DNA of 41,088 bases from Spirochaetota bacterium (lineage in GTDB: Bacteria > Spirochaetota > Leptospiria > Turneriellales > Turneriellaceae): the NCBI GenBank assembly GCA_017302045.1, contig JAFLED010000004.1, forward strand, positions 1 to 41,088, read 5' to 3'. Shown here in pieces: positions 14,351-23,686 of the stretch. Within the stretch, counting starts at the first letter, position 1. Each line of letters starts with the position of its first letter. The notes under the pieces are model-generated. The model made no database searches. It had not been told where the DNA came from and was given only the letters and a program-made list of their open reading frames with translations. The position numbers and the translations under genes were made by a program.

Positions 14351-16705
14351 ATGAAACACAACCACCGTAACATCCCAGCCGGCAAGGTCAAAGACCCCGT
14401 CTGTGGCATGACCATCGATCCCGCGAAAGCCGCGGCAAAGCAGGTCTATAAGGGGGAGACCATCCACTTCTGCAGCTTGCATTGCGAGAAGAAGTTCCTG
14501 ACCGATCCGGAGAGCTATCTCAAGCCGAAGGCCGCCGCACCGGCCCTGGCCGGATCACTTTATACCTGCCCCATGCACCCCGAGGTCATCCAGGACCACC
14601 CCGGCGACTGCCCCAAATGCGGCATGGCGCTCGAACCGATGGTGCAGACTGAAGAGCATACCCAGAACCATGGTTCGACGATGCTCACCACAGGCGAGTT
14701 CAAGGACATGAAACGCCGCTTCTGGTTTTCGGCGATTCTGACCCTGCCGCTCTTTGCCGTATCGATGTCTGACATGATCCCCGGTGTAAACCTACAGCAC
14801 CGTTTTCCCGCCGGCTGGTTCGGCTGGCTGCAGGCTGCACTCGCAACACCCGTAGTGCTCTGGGGGGGATTTCCCCTTTTGGGAAAAGCCTGGCGATCGG
14901 TCAAAAATATTTCGCCGAACATGTTTACGCTCATTGGTCTGGGTACCCTGTCGGCGTACTTCTTCAGCCTCGTGGCTTTGCTTTTTCCGGGAATCTTTCC
15001 CGCAGCGTTTAAAGGGCATGGCGGCAACGTCGAACTCTACTTCGAAGCTGCCGCGGTCATTACGACCCTGGTTTTACTCGGGCAGGTGCTCGAACTTATG
15101 GCGCGTGACTCGACAGGCGGTGCGATTAAGGCACTCTTGGGGCTTAAGGCCAAGACGGCGCATGCCGTCGGCCCTTATGGCGATGAGAACGATATTCCCC
15201 TCGAAGAGGTTTATCCCGGCATGCTGTTGCGTGTAAAGCCCGGCGAGAAGGTACCCGTAGATGGTATCGTCACCGAGGGTTTGAGTTTTGTCGATGAGTC
15301 GATGCTCACAGGTGAAAGTATTCCTGTCGAAAAAAAAGCGGGTGAGCGCGTGACAGGCAGCACGCTGAACAACACAGGAAGTTTTGTCATGCGTGCCGAG
15401 CGCGTCGGCAGCGAAACCCTGCTCGCACAGATTGTGCAGATGGTGAGCTCGGCGCAGAGAAGCCGCGCGCCGATTCAGCGTCTTGCGGACATTGTCTCGT
15501 CGTGGTTTGTGCCAGCGGTCGTTGCGGTGGCAGCAATCACGTTTGCCGTCTGGGTCATCTTCGGTCCTGAACCCCGCTATGCCTATGCATTCGTGAACGC
15601 CGTCGCGGTACTGATCATTGCGTGTCCCTGTGCGCTGGGCCTCGCGACACCGATGTCGGTCATGGTGGGCGTCGGCAATGCAGCGCGGCAGGGTATTCTC
15701 ATTAAAAATGCCGAGGCTCTCGAAACCTTGGGCAAGGTCGATACGCTGGTGGTCGATAAGACGGGAACCCTCACCGAAGGCAAACCCTCGGTGGTCGCGG
15801 TTTTTGCCGCGGCGGGTTTCGCCGACACAGATGTCCTCGCGCATGCGGCGGCCCTGGAGCAATCGAGCGAGCATCCTTTAGCCCGCGCCATCGTCAGAGA
15901 AGCCGCAGATAAAAAAATCAATACACCGGCGGTGAGCGAGTTTATTTCGATAACCGGCAGCGGCGTGCAGGCGAAAATCGATGGTCGCAAAAACTACCTC
16001 GGTAACGAGCAGATGATGTTACAAAATGGGTTCGATACGATTGCCGCACAGAGTTTCATCGACGAACACCGGGGGCGCGGCGAGACCGTTGTGTTCCTCG
16101 GTGAAGAGAACCACCTCGCGGGTGTCGTTGCGATCGCCGATAAAATCAAAGTGAGCACGACAGAGGCAATCCGCACCTTAAAAAAAGAGGGAGTACACAT
16201 TGTGATGCTCACGGGTGACAATGCGCAAACCGCCGCCGCAATTGCGCGTGAACTCGGTATCAGCGATTTTCATGCCGACGTCAAACCGCAAGACAAAGCA
16301 GATTTTGTCGCAGATCTGGTGAGCAAGGGGCGTATGGTCGCAATGGCAGGCGACGGCGTCAACGACGCACCGGCGCTCGCGCGGGCGCATGTCGGTATTG
16401 CGATGGGCGGTGGCACCGACGTCGCGATGGAAAGCGCGGGTATCACGCTGGTCAAGGGCGATCTCATCAAGATTGCCGCGGCGCGCGACCTCAGCCGGCG
16501 CGTCATGCGCAATATCAGGCAGAACCTGTTCTTTGCTTTCGTCTATAACCTGTTCGGCGTACCGGTCGCGGCCGGGGCGCTTTACCCGTTCTTCGGCCTG
16601 CTGCTTTCACCGATGCTCGGTGCGGCGGCGATGAGCTTAAGTTCAGTATCGGTGATTGTCAATGCGCTGCGGCTGAAAAGCCGCCGCGACCGACATTCGG
16701 CGTAG
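14351..16705 (+). CDS. copA: Cu(+)-exporting P1B-type ATPase with YHS and HMBD domains
   Basis: A 784-residue ATPase. A YHS domain (about residues 12-55, VKDPVCGM and [11 protein letters not shown]) and an HMBD (about 72-97, YTCPMHPEV and CPKCGM) replace the usual N-terminal HMA domain. Eight membrane helices are expected. TM6 has C425-P-C427. The catalytic Asp is D469 in DKTGT, with SSEHPLA and GDGVND also present. TM7 FVYN and TM8 MSLSS complete the Cu(I) (P1B-1) signature. It pumps Cu(I), possibly Ag(I), from cytoplasm to periplasm, feeding the oxidase and RND system. The ATG at 14351 has TTAGAGG upstream; a TTG 18 bases earlier is less likely. Confidence 0.93.
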   Translation: MKHNHRNIPAGKVKDPVCGMTIDPAKAAAKQVYKGETIHFCSLHCEKKFLTDPESYLKPKAAAPALAGSLYTCPMHPEVIQDHPGDCPKCGMALEPMVQTEEHTQNHGSTMLTTGEFKDMKRRFWFSAILTLPLFAVSMSDMIPGVNLQHRFPAGWFGWLQAALATPVVLWGGFPLLGKAWRSVKNISPNMFTLIGLGTLSAYFFSLVALLFPGIFPAAFKGHGGNVELYFEAAAVITTLVLLGQVLELMARDSTGGAIKALLGLKAKTAHAVGPYGDENDIPLEEVYPGMLLRVKPGEKVPVDGIVTEGLSFVDESMLTGESIPVEKKAGERVTGSTLNNTGSFVMRAERVGSETLLAQIVQMVSSAQRSRAPIQRLADIVSSWFVPAVVAVAAITFAVWVIFGPEPRYAYAFVNAVAVLIIACPCALGLATPMSVMVGVGNAARQGILIKNAEALETLGKVDTLVVDKTGTLTEGKPSVVAVFAAAGFADTDVLAHAAALEQSSEHPLARAIVREAADKKINTPAVSEFISITGSGVQAKIDGRKNYLGNEQMMLQNGFDTIAAQSFIDEHRGRGETVVFLGEENHLAGVVAIADKIKVSTTEAIRTLKKEGVHIVMLTGDNAQTAAAIARELGISDFHADVKPQDKADFVADLVSKGRMVAMAGDGVNDAPALARAHVGIAMGGGTDVAMESAGITLVKGDLIKIAAARDLSRRVMRNIRQNLFFAFVYNLFGVPVAAGALYPFFGLLLSPMLGAAAMSLSSVSVIVNALRLKSRRDRHSA

Positions 16706-16713
16706 TATGAAAT

Positions 16714-17658
16714 CTACCACCCATAACCGAGGGAGACGGCGCCATAGAAATCGTGGACCAGCGATGAAATGGAGTTGGAAATCACTGTCCTTTCCTGTAA
16801 AAACAGCGCGCTTAATTGGTAATAACCCAACAGCCTGAATTGCCATGGGCCGCTATGAAAGGTAACTCCGCCTGCCACGCGCAGCGCCGGGCCGTGGATG
16901 GTCGCGGTCTGTATACCGGTATACTGTACGGGCACCGGCATAAGATTCACACGGTAGTCGTTGTACGTGACCAGCGGTGAGTAACTGCCCAGCGTATAGC
17001 CGATTTGACCAACCAGATCGAATGAAAGATTTTCGCTCAGCGGAAAAAAACTCGCCTCTTTGCCGTAAAACAGCGCGTGGATGCGTGTGAGAGCAAGGCT
17101 CGAGAGCGTATTGCGGCCGTAATCCTGACCGTCGCCGATGTATACAGTCTGCGCGGTCGAACGAAATGCATAAGAGATAAGCGTCGAAAGACGTTCCGAG
17201 TTGATATGGCGGTAACTCGCACCGCCGCCCAGCGCCGACATCGATGACTTTGCGTATTGTGTCGAACCGTCGCTGTATTGCGTCGAAATGCGCAGATCGT
17301 CGACCAGGCGGTTTTCGTCGCTGTAAATGCCGCCGGTCGCACCGCCCAGATAAAAATCCAGAGTTACCGCATGCGGCAGGCGGGCCCGGGCCTTATTTTC
17401 AGCTACCGGTTCGCTCCGTTTTTCTTCGGGGGGCAGCTTCGCCTGCCAGACAAGTTCACCCTGGTCGTCGAAGATCTGCAAAATGACAGCGCGGGCAATT
17501 CTGATTTCATTTTTTTTCTCGCCGCGTATCGTGAGGCTTTTCTCGTCTTCGGCGACGATAGTGCCCTGTATACGCTCGGTCTGTGTGACGACGGTGGCGG
17601 CGCTGAGCGCCGTGACAAATACAGGCAGAAAAAAAAAGAATCTGCAACTGCGGCGCAT
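16714..17658 (-). CDS. Predicted outer-membrane beta-barrel protein
   Basis: A 314-residue protein with a signal peptide (CRFFFFLPVFVTALSAA). A small N-terminal region (RIQGTIVAEDEKSLTIRGEKKNEIRIARAVILQIFD) looks like a short beta domain. The second half alternates polar and hydrophobic residues as in transmembrane strands (LSFDLVGQIGYTLGS, GPWQFRLLGYYQLSAL). It ends in AVSLGYGW with a terminal aromatic residue, as expected for BAM-assembled barrels. No family was recognised. It converges on the copper ATPase gene with an 8-bp gap; a link to metals is not shown. Confidence 0.6.
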   Translation of the reverse strand: MRRSCRFFFFLPVFVTALSAATVVTQTERIQGTIVAEDEKSLTIRGEKKNEIRIARAVILQIFDDQGELVWQAKLPPEEKRSEPVAENKARARLPHAVTLDFYLGGATGGIYSDENRLVDDLRISTQYSDGSTQYAKSSMSALGGGASYRHINSERLSTLISYAFRSTAQTVYIGDGQDYGRNTLSSLALTRIHALFYGKEASFFPLSENLSFDLVGQIGYTLGSYSPLVTYNDYRVNLMPVPVQYTGIQTATIHGPALRVAGGVTFHSGPWQFRLLGYYQLSALFLQERTVISNSISSLVHDFYGAVSLGYGW

Positions 17659-17738
17659 GATTTTCGGCTGGCATCTGACGATGACGCGTAAACGACATCG
17701 CGGGATTGATTTGACGGCATGAAAAAGCCTTCAGAATT

Positions 17739-18803
17739 ATGTCACATCTCATGGCCTATGCTTTCGAGCGCTTTGTTTTTTTTCAGGCCGCCACCGCCGA
17801 CCGCGAACGCATCGCGGCTCTGCAGATTCTGAACCCCCGGTTGACCCCGGCGCGCGTGCATTTTGCCGACAGCCTGCCCGAGCTCGAAGGGTTGCGGCCT
17901 GCCGACCTGCTTGTCTGCTGCGGCGATACCCTGACGCATGCCTTTAAACCAGCGGGCGATATGGGGCATGTTACGGTCGTGACAATGCTCCAATTGCAGG
18001 CGCAGGCGGCGCAGATGATCTCGCTGCAATCGCCCGCTGTCTTCGGCGAAGTCGTGCTGGCATTTTTGCCCGATCTATTGCGTGCGCAGGCGATGCGGAT
18101 GTTCTCCTTATTCGGTTTTAATCCCGTCGCGGTCGATTCGACACAGGCTTTGTTGAAAGAACTCAAACACGGCGCGTCTCTCGTCGTTTTCGATCAGGAT
18201 ATGCCGGTGCTGCGCAACCGCGTGCATGAAAGCCGCGAAAAAATTTTTTCACTGCTGCGCGCCGAACGGCGTCAGCACCGGCAATTAGCGGTACTGATCA
18301 TCAAAGATTTCGATCAGGGCAGCCTTTTCGGCGATATGACGACTCTGGCGAAAGACGTTTCGAATGCGATGCTGTCGCCGCATGAGTTTCTCGAATTCAT
18401 CCGCAACTATCTCTGCGATTTCCATGTCAGCCATGCGACGTGGAAGCTGAAAGTAGGCAACGCGACAGGCCTTGCACAGACGACATATACGGGCAGGCCT
18501 TCGGCATACCTGGGCCTTGCAGACGTCAAAAGCGCTTTCCAGATGCAGCAAGACCGCGCCTACCACGAATTCATGCATGCGCGCGAACAGATGATCGTCG
18601 AAACCCATGATCTCGCGGTGCGGATGGCTGTCACGGAATGGTTATTCGACAAAGAACTCGCGCATCGCGCCGAAGCTGTGGCAAAAAGTCTGCTGATCAA
18701 AGCTGAGATACCCCGCGTTTTCGAGCGGGGGTCGCCCCAGGTTCTGATTTCAGATCCCGGGGCAGGCGACGATCCGCCGCCCCAGGATATTATGTTTAAC
18801 TGA
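17739..18803 (+). CDS. Hypothetical protein with a degenerate receiver-like domain
   Basis: A 354-residue soluble protein, not assigned to a family. Residues about 115-225 read like a response-regulator receiver: RMFSLFGFNPVAVDSTQALLKEL, then ASLVVFDQDMPVLRN with D152 at the phosphoacceptor place, LAVLIIKDF, and NAMLSPHEFLEFI, where the usual Lys-Pro is Ser-Pro (S213). The missing Lys suggests a pseudo-receiver. The N-terminal 100 residues also alternate strand and helix (PADLLVCCGDTLTHAFKP) and may be a second related fold. The C-terminus is helical. It is divergent from the barrel gene and convergent with the channel gene. Confidence 0.6.
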   Translation: MSHLMAYAFERFVFFQAATADRERIAALQILNPRLTPARVHFADSLPELEGLRPADLLVCCGDTLTHAFKPAGDMGHVTVVTMLQLQAQAAQMISLQSPAVFGEVVLAFLPDLLRAQAMRMFSLFGFNPVAVDSTQALLKELKHGASLVVFDQDMPVLRNRVHESREKIFSLLRAERRQHRQLAVLIIKDFDQGSLFGDMTTLAKDVSNAMLSPHEFLEFIRNYLCDFHVSHATWKLKVGNATGLAQTTYTGRPSAYLGLADVKSAFQMQQDRAYHEFMHAREQMIVETHDLAVRMAVTEWLFDKELAHRAEAVAKSLLIKAEIPRVFERGSPQVLISDPGAGDDPPPQDIMFN

Positions 18804-18809
18804 CGGCGC

Positions 18810-19757
18810 TCAGCGCTTTTTGCGTTTCGGTTCTTTTTCGGCGTATTTCACCTGTTTGATTTGTAATACCTTCAGCGAGGCGTTCAATTTCTCGATCGCC
18901 GCCTCGGCGCGGCGGCGGTCTGCCTCGCGCGGATTAGCATCGCGTTCCCTGAAATTGAGTTCTGCCAGCTCTTCGCGCGCTTCTTCCATACTGTTGAGTA
19001 CGATACCGATGAAGAGGTTCACGAGAATAAAAACACAGCTGAGAATAAACGCGATAAAATAAGCAGGCGCCCAAGGCATGACCTGCGGCGATGTGCAGAG
19101 GTGTTTAAACGGTTCGTAGCCTATTTTGTCGCAACCATACAACTGAATATTCAAAAGTTCAATCCAACTGTCGAGCGTCGATACCTGAAACAGCGACAGC
19201 GCCGAACTCGTGAGTGTGCCAAAATGCAAGGGATCGTTCTTGCCGAAGAGCATCACGCCCGCAACGCCGAAGACGAAAAACAGCACGGCCATGAGTAGCC
19301 AGACATAACCCATCGAAGGCAGACTTTTGAAGATTGCCATGACAAGAATCTGCAACTTAGGAAAAGCGCTGAGTAGTCGCAGTGCACGTAACAGGCGCAG
19401 TAGACGTAAAAGTGTGACATACTGGTTATCGTAGGGCAGGTAACATGCTGCGGTGATGAGAAAATCGAAGATGTTCCAGCCGTCCTGGAAGTAACGCCAC
19501 GGCTGCCTGCCTTCGGCGAGAATTTTGACGGCAACTTCGACAGAGAAAACAGCGATAACCACTCGCTCCAGAAATGCGAATAACGCATGGTGCTTCTTTT
19601 CAAACTCAGGGTAAGTCTCGATCGCGGCGAGCGCACAGGCGACGAGAATAATCGCCGTGATAAAAAACCGAAACGCCGGCGCCGCCGCAATTTTTTTTGC
19701 CACTTCAAACATGCAGCCGCACTCGTCGGTGTTTTCACCGGCGGGCGACAAGAACAT
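18810..19757 (-). CDS. Voltage-gated cation channel (bacterial Nav/ion_trans family)
   Basis: A 315-residue six-helix channel subunit that should form a tetramer. S1 (FRFFITAIILVACALAAIE) to S3 (WNIFDFLITAACYL) are clear. S4 carries gating arginines at every third place: R118, R121, R124 and R127. The selectivity filter reads T194-L-D-S-W198, where NaChBac has TLESW. The P2-S6 loop is longer than in NaChBac and has two cysteines (C209, C221) that could form a disulfide. S6 is followed by a charged coiled-coil tail (about 257-300). The start may instead be the ATG at 19712. It lies downstream of der on the same strand. Na versus Ca selectivity is uncertain. Confidence 0.87.
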   Translation of the reverse strand: MFLSPAGENTDECGCMFEVAKKIAAAPAFRFFITAIILVACALAAIETYPEFEKKHHALFAFLERVVIAVFSVEVAVKILAEGRQPWRYFQDGWNIFDFLITAACYLPYDNQYVTLLRLLRLLRALRLLSAFPKLQILVMAIFKSLPSMGYVWLLMAVLFFVFGVAGVMLFGKNDPLHFGTLTSSALSLFQVSTLDSWIELLNIQLYGCDKIGYEPFKHLCTSPQVMPWAPAYFIAFILSCVFILVNLFIGIVLNSMEEAREELAELNFRERDANPREADRRRAEAAIEKLNASLKVLQIKQVKYAEKEPKRKKR

Positions 19758-19801
19758 TCAGCGGCGGCCTTTGCGGCGACATCCGATGAACATCCTATCT
19801 G

Positions 19802-21154
19802 TCAGGTTTTTCTTTTGCGGTCTTCGCTGCGCACCTGCAGCAGAATCGGCACTTCTGTCATATGCAGACGTTTTCTGAGTTCTGAGTTGAGATGCCGCTT
19901 CACCGGCATGGCGACGGGTTTGTTGGTAAACAGAATAAAACGGTTGAGCGGCGTGCCCTGCGTGATGTACTTCAGCTTGATATTCTGGTTGGCGAGAATG
20001 TGGCTGTGCGAGAGTTCTTTAAGAATCGTGTTGAGTTTCGGCGTCGCAAATTTTTCGAAAACCTGACCCTTGAGTTCGAATGCCTTTGCCAGCGCCTTCA
20101 CGCAGTTTTCGCCCGTCGAGGCGCTGATAAAAAGCCAGGGGAATTTCCAGAAGGCCTTCTGCGCGTCGGCGAAGTCGGCGGCGATTTCTGCTTTCGTTTC
20201 TTTGTCGTCGCGGAATTTATCGTACTTGTTGATGAGCGCGATGAGCGGTTTGCCCGCGTCGGCGATCAGTGCAAAGAGGGTTTTGTTCTGTTTGTCGAGT
20301 TTGTCGGCATAGTCCATGACCAGAAACACGACGTCACAGGCCTCGAGCGCTTCTTTCGCGCGTTTGACGCTGATAGATTCGACGTCTTCGATGACGTTGC
20401 GCTGGCGGCGCAAACCGGCGGTGTCGACGACTTCGATGAGTTTGCCTTCAAAATGGAAAAACTCGTTGATGCTGTCGCGCGTTGTGCCTGCAACGGGGGA
20501 AATCAACGCGCGGTCTTTACCGGTGAGCGTATTGAAGAGCGTGCTCTTACCGGCATTGGGTTTGCCGAGAATCGCGAGGCGTAAATCGGCCATCGCCTTG
20601 TGGCGCGGGGGGTCTTCTTCGTCTTCGCTTGCGCTATCTTTCTTTTTGCTTTTGCCGACTTTAAAAAGAGTCTGTATGCGCTCGCGCAATTCGCCGACAT
20701 TGCGGTGGTTCAACGCCGAGACGAAAAACGTCTCGCTAAAACCCAACTCGTAAAATTCCGTGGCTTCGGCTTCGAGCTGCGGATCGTCGATAAAGTTCAC
20801 CACCAGCCAGACGGGCTTTTTCATACGCCGCAGGCGTTCGGCGAGGTCGGCCTCGAACGGGGTTAATCCGCCGCGCGCGACGACGAAAAGCAGCAGGTGA
20901 AATTTATCGAGCTGTTTCTCGGCTGATCGTATCGCCGCGAGCGTCAGTTCGTCGCCGCGTACGTTTTTCTCGCTTTCAAAACCCGGAAAATCGGTCAGCG
21001 TCCAGCTGCCTTCGCCCCACGGAACCTTCTCGCGAATGAGGTCGCGTGTCACCCCAGGCTGGTTATAGATGATGCTCTTGCGTTTGCCGATGAGGCTGTT
21101 GAAAAGCGAACTTTTGCCCACATTCTGGCGGCCGACGATTGCGATTGCGGGCAT
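19802..21154 (-). CDS. der: Ribosome biogenesis GTPase Der (EngA)
   Basis: A 450-residue tandem GTPase with standard Der architecture. GTPase domain 1 starts IAIVGRQNVGKSSLFNSL with the PGVTRD switch and DFPGF. Domain 2 (about residue 190 on) has LAILGKPNAGKSTLFNTL, AGTTRDSI, DTAGL and NKYD. The last 80 residues form the KH-like domain (LNRFILFTNKPVAMPVKRHLNSELRK). It assists 50S subunit maturation and is normally essential. The interdomain linker has a Lys/Glu/Asp-rich stretch (KSKKKDSASEDEEDPP). It starts 8 bp downstream of the ABC-F gene, so the two are co-transcribed. Confidence 0.97.
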   Translation of the reverse strand: MPAIAIVGRQNVGKSSLFNSLIGKRKSIIYNQPGVTRDLIREKVPWGEGSWTLTDFPGFESEKNVRGDELTLAAIRSAEKQLDKFHLLLFVVARGGLTPFEADLAERLRRMKKPVWLVVNFIDDPQLEAEATEFYELGFSETFFVSALNHRNVGELRERIQTLFKVGKSKKKDSASEDEEDPPRHKAMADLRLAILGKPNAGKSTLFNTLTGKDRALISPVAGTTRDSINEFFHFEGKLIEVVDTAGLRRQRNVIEDVESISVKRAKEALEACDVVFLVMDYADKLDKQNKTLFALIADAGKPLIALINKYDKFRDDKETKAEIAADFADAQKAFWKFPWLFISASTGENCVKALAKAFELKGQVFEKFATPKLNTILKELSHSHILANQNIKLKYITQGTPLNRFILFTNKPVAMPVKRHLNSELRKRLHMTEVPILLQVRSEDRKRKT

Positions 21155-21162
21155 ATCTGAAA

Positions 21163-22581
21163 CTACCCCATAACCGGGTTGGTGTCAAGCACAACGCGGT
21201 TTGTCAGGTCGAGACTGAGAATGAACGCTGCGTCGTGACTTGCGGCAAGTACAATGCCCGAAAAAGCGTTCAGAAACCCGGCATAGAGGCCGCGCGTTGC
21301 CGTGTCGAGGCCGGTCTCGGCTTCGTCTGACAAAATAACCGAAGCGGGGCGGGGCGATTTACCGATGAGTAAAATCCGGAGCCGCATTTTCTCGCCAGCA
21401 CTCAGATCGGCAAACCGGCGAAACACCGCGTCGCCCGGAAACCCAAATGCACCCAAAAGGCGGCGGGCTGAACCTGCGTCGCCGGCGATGCCTTCGGCGA
21501 GAGCGAGCATGAGCGGCGTTGCTGCCGGGTCAAAACCCGTATGCGTAGAATTCATCAGGCGGATTTCCCCCGTCTTATGCGCGATCGTTCCGGTATGCGG
21601 CAATTCGTTTTGGCCGCAGATCGTTTTAAACAACATACTCTTGCCGCTGCCGTTCGCGCCCGCGATGTGCAGTTTCTCGCCGCGTTTTGCAGAAAACGAG
21701 AGCGGGCGACGCCAGAGGGTTTGGTTCTCTGCGCGGTAAATCTGAAGACGATCGATTTCGAGAAAAGACTCTGCCGCGACCGGAACCGCAAAAAAATATT
21801 CGCACGATCGACCTCGTTCTTCGCGCAGCGAGTGCAGCGCCTGCGCTTCGGCGTCGCCGCGTTTCCGGTTTTTGCTGATGATTTTACCGAGCGTGGCTTC
21901 GGCGTTGCGTTTCATGATGCCGCGCGCGATGCGCGGTATGCCGGCGAGCGGCGCCTTCGCTGCGGCATTCGCCGACCGCCGCAACTGCCGTTCCAGTTGC
22001 ACTCTGCGTTCGCGTTGCGATTTTTTTAGCTCGTGCTCGGCGTGATCGACCTTGGCCGCGCGCATTTCTTTTTCATGCGCGATCATGCTCTGGTATCCGG
22101 CGAAGGGCATACTGTAGGCCGTTACCCTGCCCATTTCGGTGTGCAGAATCGTTCCGGCGCTGTCCAAAAGCGCAGGATCGTGCGATGCAATGACGACAAG
22201 ACCGCGGTGACGCCGCAGCGCAGCCGCCAGCCATGCCCGGTTTACTGCGTCGAGGTGGGTTTCGGGTTCGTCGAGAAAGAGCGCGCCGTCTGCTTCCCTG
22301 AAGAGCGTCGAAAGGCGGCGCATCTTCTGCTGCCCGCTGCTCTGCACCGCGGGGCCCAGACTCTGCGGTAACCAGCCGAAAGTGTTGAAGCCCTGCCATT
22401 GAACAGTGCCCCGTTGCGGGCTGATCTCGCGCATCATGAGGCGCATCAGCGTCGTCTTGCCCGCACCGTTGGGCCCGGCCAATGCGGTAACTCCCGATGG
22501 TATCGTGAAACTGACGCCGTCTAAAACGGGGGCTTCGCCTGAAAAAGAAAAACTTACCTGTGATAATTGTATCGAATGCAT
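21163..22581 (-). CDS. ABC-F-type protein with two ATP-binding domains
   Basis: A 472-residue soluble protein with tandem ATPase domains and no membrane helices. NBD1 has Walker A AGPNGAGKTTL, signature SSGQQKMRRLS and Walker B GALFLDEPETHLD. A basic helical linker (about 165-245, HELKKSQRERRVQLERQLRR) corresponds to the ABC-F interdomain region. NBD2 has AGANGSGKSML, LSAGEKMRLRIL and SVILSDEAETGLD. ABC-F proteins act on the ribosome, some giving antibiotic resistance. It is shorter than EttA or Uup, and the 'DEAETGLD' block deviates from the usual 'DEPTNHLD'. An AGGAG lies before the ATG. It leads an operon with der. Confidence 0.85.
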   Translation of the reverse strand: MHSIQLSQVSFSFSGEAPVLDGVSFTIPSGVTALAGPNGAGKTTLMRLMMREISPQRGTVQWQGFNTFGWLPQSLGPAVQSSGQQKMRRLSTLFREADGALFLDEPETHLDAVNRAWLAAALRRHRGLVVIASHDPALLDSAGTILHTEMGRVTAYSMPFAGYQSMIAHEKEMRAAKVDHAEHELKKSQRERRVQLERQLRRSANAAAKAPLAGIPRIARGIMKRNAEATLGKIISKNRKRGDAEAQALHSLREERGRSCEYFFAVPVAAESFLEIDRLQIYRAENQTLWRRPLSFSAKRGEKLHIAGANGSGKSMLFKTICGQNELPHTGTIAHKTGEIRLMNSTHTGFDPAATPLMLALAEGIAGDAGSARRLLGAFGFPGDAVFRRFADLSAGEKMRLRILLIGKSPRPASVILSDEAETGLDTATRGLYAGFLNAFSGIVLAASHDAAFILSLDLTNRVVLDTNPVMG

Positions 22582-22701
22582 ATCCGCTCCTGAGAAATAA
22601 AACGCAAGCCGAAAAACCGGCGGTGGAGTGGGCGGATTAGCGCATAAACGCAGCGAATGCTGCGTGATGAATATAGCTTAAAGGCCGTGTCGCGGCAAAA
22701 A

Positions 22702-23289
22702 TTAGCGTAAACAATCGAGCATCCAGCGTAACGTCACCGGAACCTGTTGTAAGCGTTTCTTTTTCTCGCGCGGCGAATAGTGCACCTCGGCCATCAGGTA
22801 GCCGTGCAGATAATCGACCAACAGGTCGCGCAGCAGTTCGGTGCGTTCGGGTGAAAAACCTGCGCGACCGAGTATCTGCATGAGTGACTGGTTATACGCG
22901 TCGATTGCAGCGACGCGCAGTGTGCCGTGCGTCACGAGAAAATGCGTCAGGCGAAAATTGCGTAGCGCGATCTGGTGGTATGCTAACAAGAATTCCATTG
23001 CGGCGTCTTGCCAGGGCGCGCCTGCCGGGGGGGCGAGCGGCAGATCCGCAAATACTTCTTCTAGCGCGGCCTGCCAGAGTGCCTCGCGGTCGGGAAAATA
23101 ATGGTAAACCGCCATCGGGTCGACACCGAGATGGGTTGCCAGCGCACGCATGCTGGGCTCCACCTCTGCGTGTTTTAACAGCGCAATCGTCTCCGTGAGA
23201 ATCTGCGCGCGCGAAAGCCTGGGTTTTGTGGGCCGTCCGGCTTTTTCTGCATAGGAGACCCCCGCTGCGCTTGTGATGGAGCGCGGCAC
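22702..23289 (-). CDS. TetR-family regulator, start region disturbed
   Basis: The TetR DNA-binding domain is complete: AGRPTKPRLSRAQILTETIALL, then PSMRALATHLGVDPMAVYHYFPDREALW. A helical ligand-binding domain of about 130 residues follows. In the present frame the only start codons lie upstream, e.g. GTG at 23289, inside an antisense reductase remnant and without a ribosome-binding site. An ATG at 23252 would give MQKKAGRPTKPRLS, an ideal TetR start, if the A5 run (23242-23246 on this strand) were A6. So this is either a one-base frameshift, a sequence error, or a shifted start. The domain call is safe; the start is not. Confidence 0.75.
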   Translation of the reverse strand: MPRSITSAAGVSYAEKAGRPTKPRLSRAQILTETIALLKHAEVEPSMRALATHLGVDPMAVYHYFPDREALWQAALEEVFADLPLAPPAGAPWQDAAMEFLLAYHQIALRNFRLTHFLVTHGTLRVAAIDAYNQSLMQILGRAGFSPERTELLRDLLVDYLHGYLMAEVHYSPREKKKRLQQVPVTLRWMLDCLR

Positions 23290-23650
23290 ATACGATAAGG
23301 TGCTTGAGTTCGATCCATGGCCGTACAAAGTCGCGCGTGTCGTGGTCGTGACGCAGAGGCCGCTCGCTGTTCCCGATAGCCGCGTTACGGTTTCTGCGCT
23401 GCCCCCGCGCGAACTCGCCGCCGATCTAAGCGCACAGGGCTTCAAAAAAATCTATCTCGACGGCGGCCGGCTGATCCAGTCCTTTCTGCGGGAAAAACTC
23501 GTGACCGATCTCACGATCACCCGCATACCCGTGTTGATCGGCGAGGGACTGCCGCTTTTTGGTGCGCTGGGCCATGACATCGATCTGAGGCATACCGGTA
23601 CGCAGAGCTGGTCGAATGGCTTTGTGCAATCGCGCTACGAGATTATCTAA
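23273..23650 (+). pseudogene. 5'-truncated DHFR/RibD C-terminal-domain reductase remnant
   Basis: The frame gives MERGTYDKVLEFDPWPYKVARVVVVTQRPL, then FKKIYLDGGRLIQSFLREKLVTDLTITRIPVLIGEGLPLF. That is the C-terminal two-thirds of the RibD_C/dihydrofolate-reductase-like family. Family members carry about 50 more N-terminal residues, including the first strand and the 'SLDGxIA' loop, before the 'MGRGTYE' block. Here an in-frame stop lies at 23252-23254 and the tetR-like gene occupies the space. The N-terminus and promoter have evidently been lost, so it is probably non-functional. It ends 36 bp before the hydrolase gene. Confidence 0.7.
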
Positions 23651-23686
23651 GGCTGTCCGCTTTGATTTGAAAACGGATGCTGGCCG

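Noticed and set aside
15074-15874. Antisense frame opposite the copper ATPase gene
   Set aside because: Composition is that of a shadow frame; the sense strand has every expected P1B motif.
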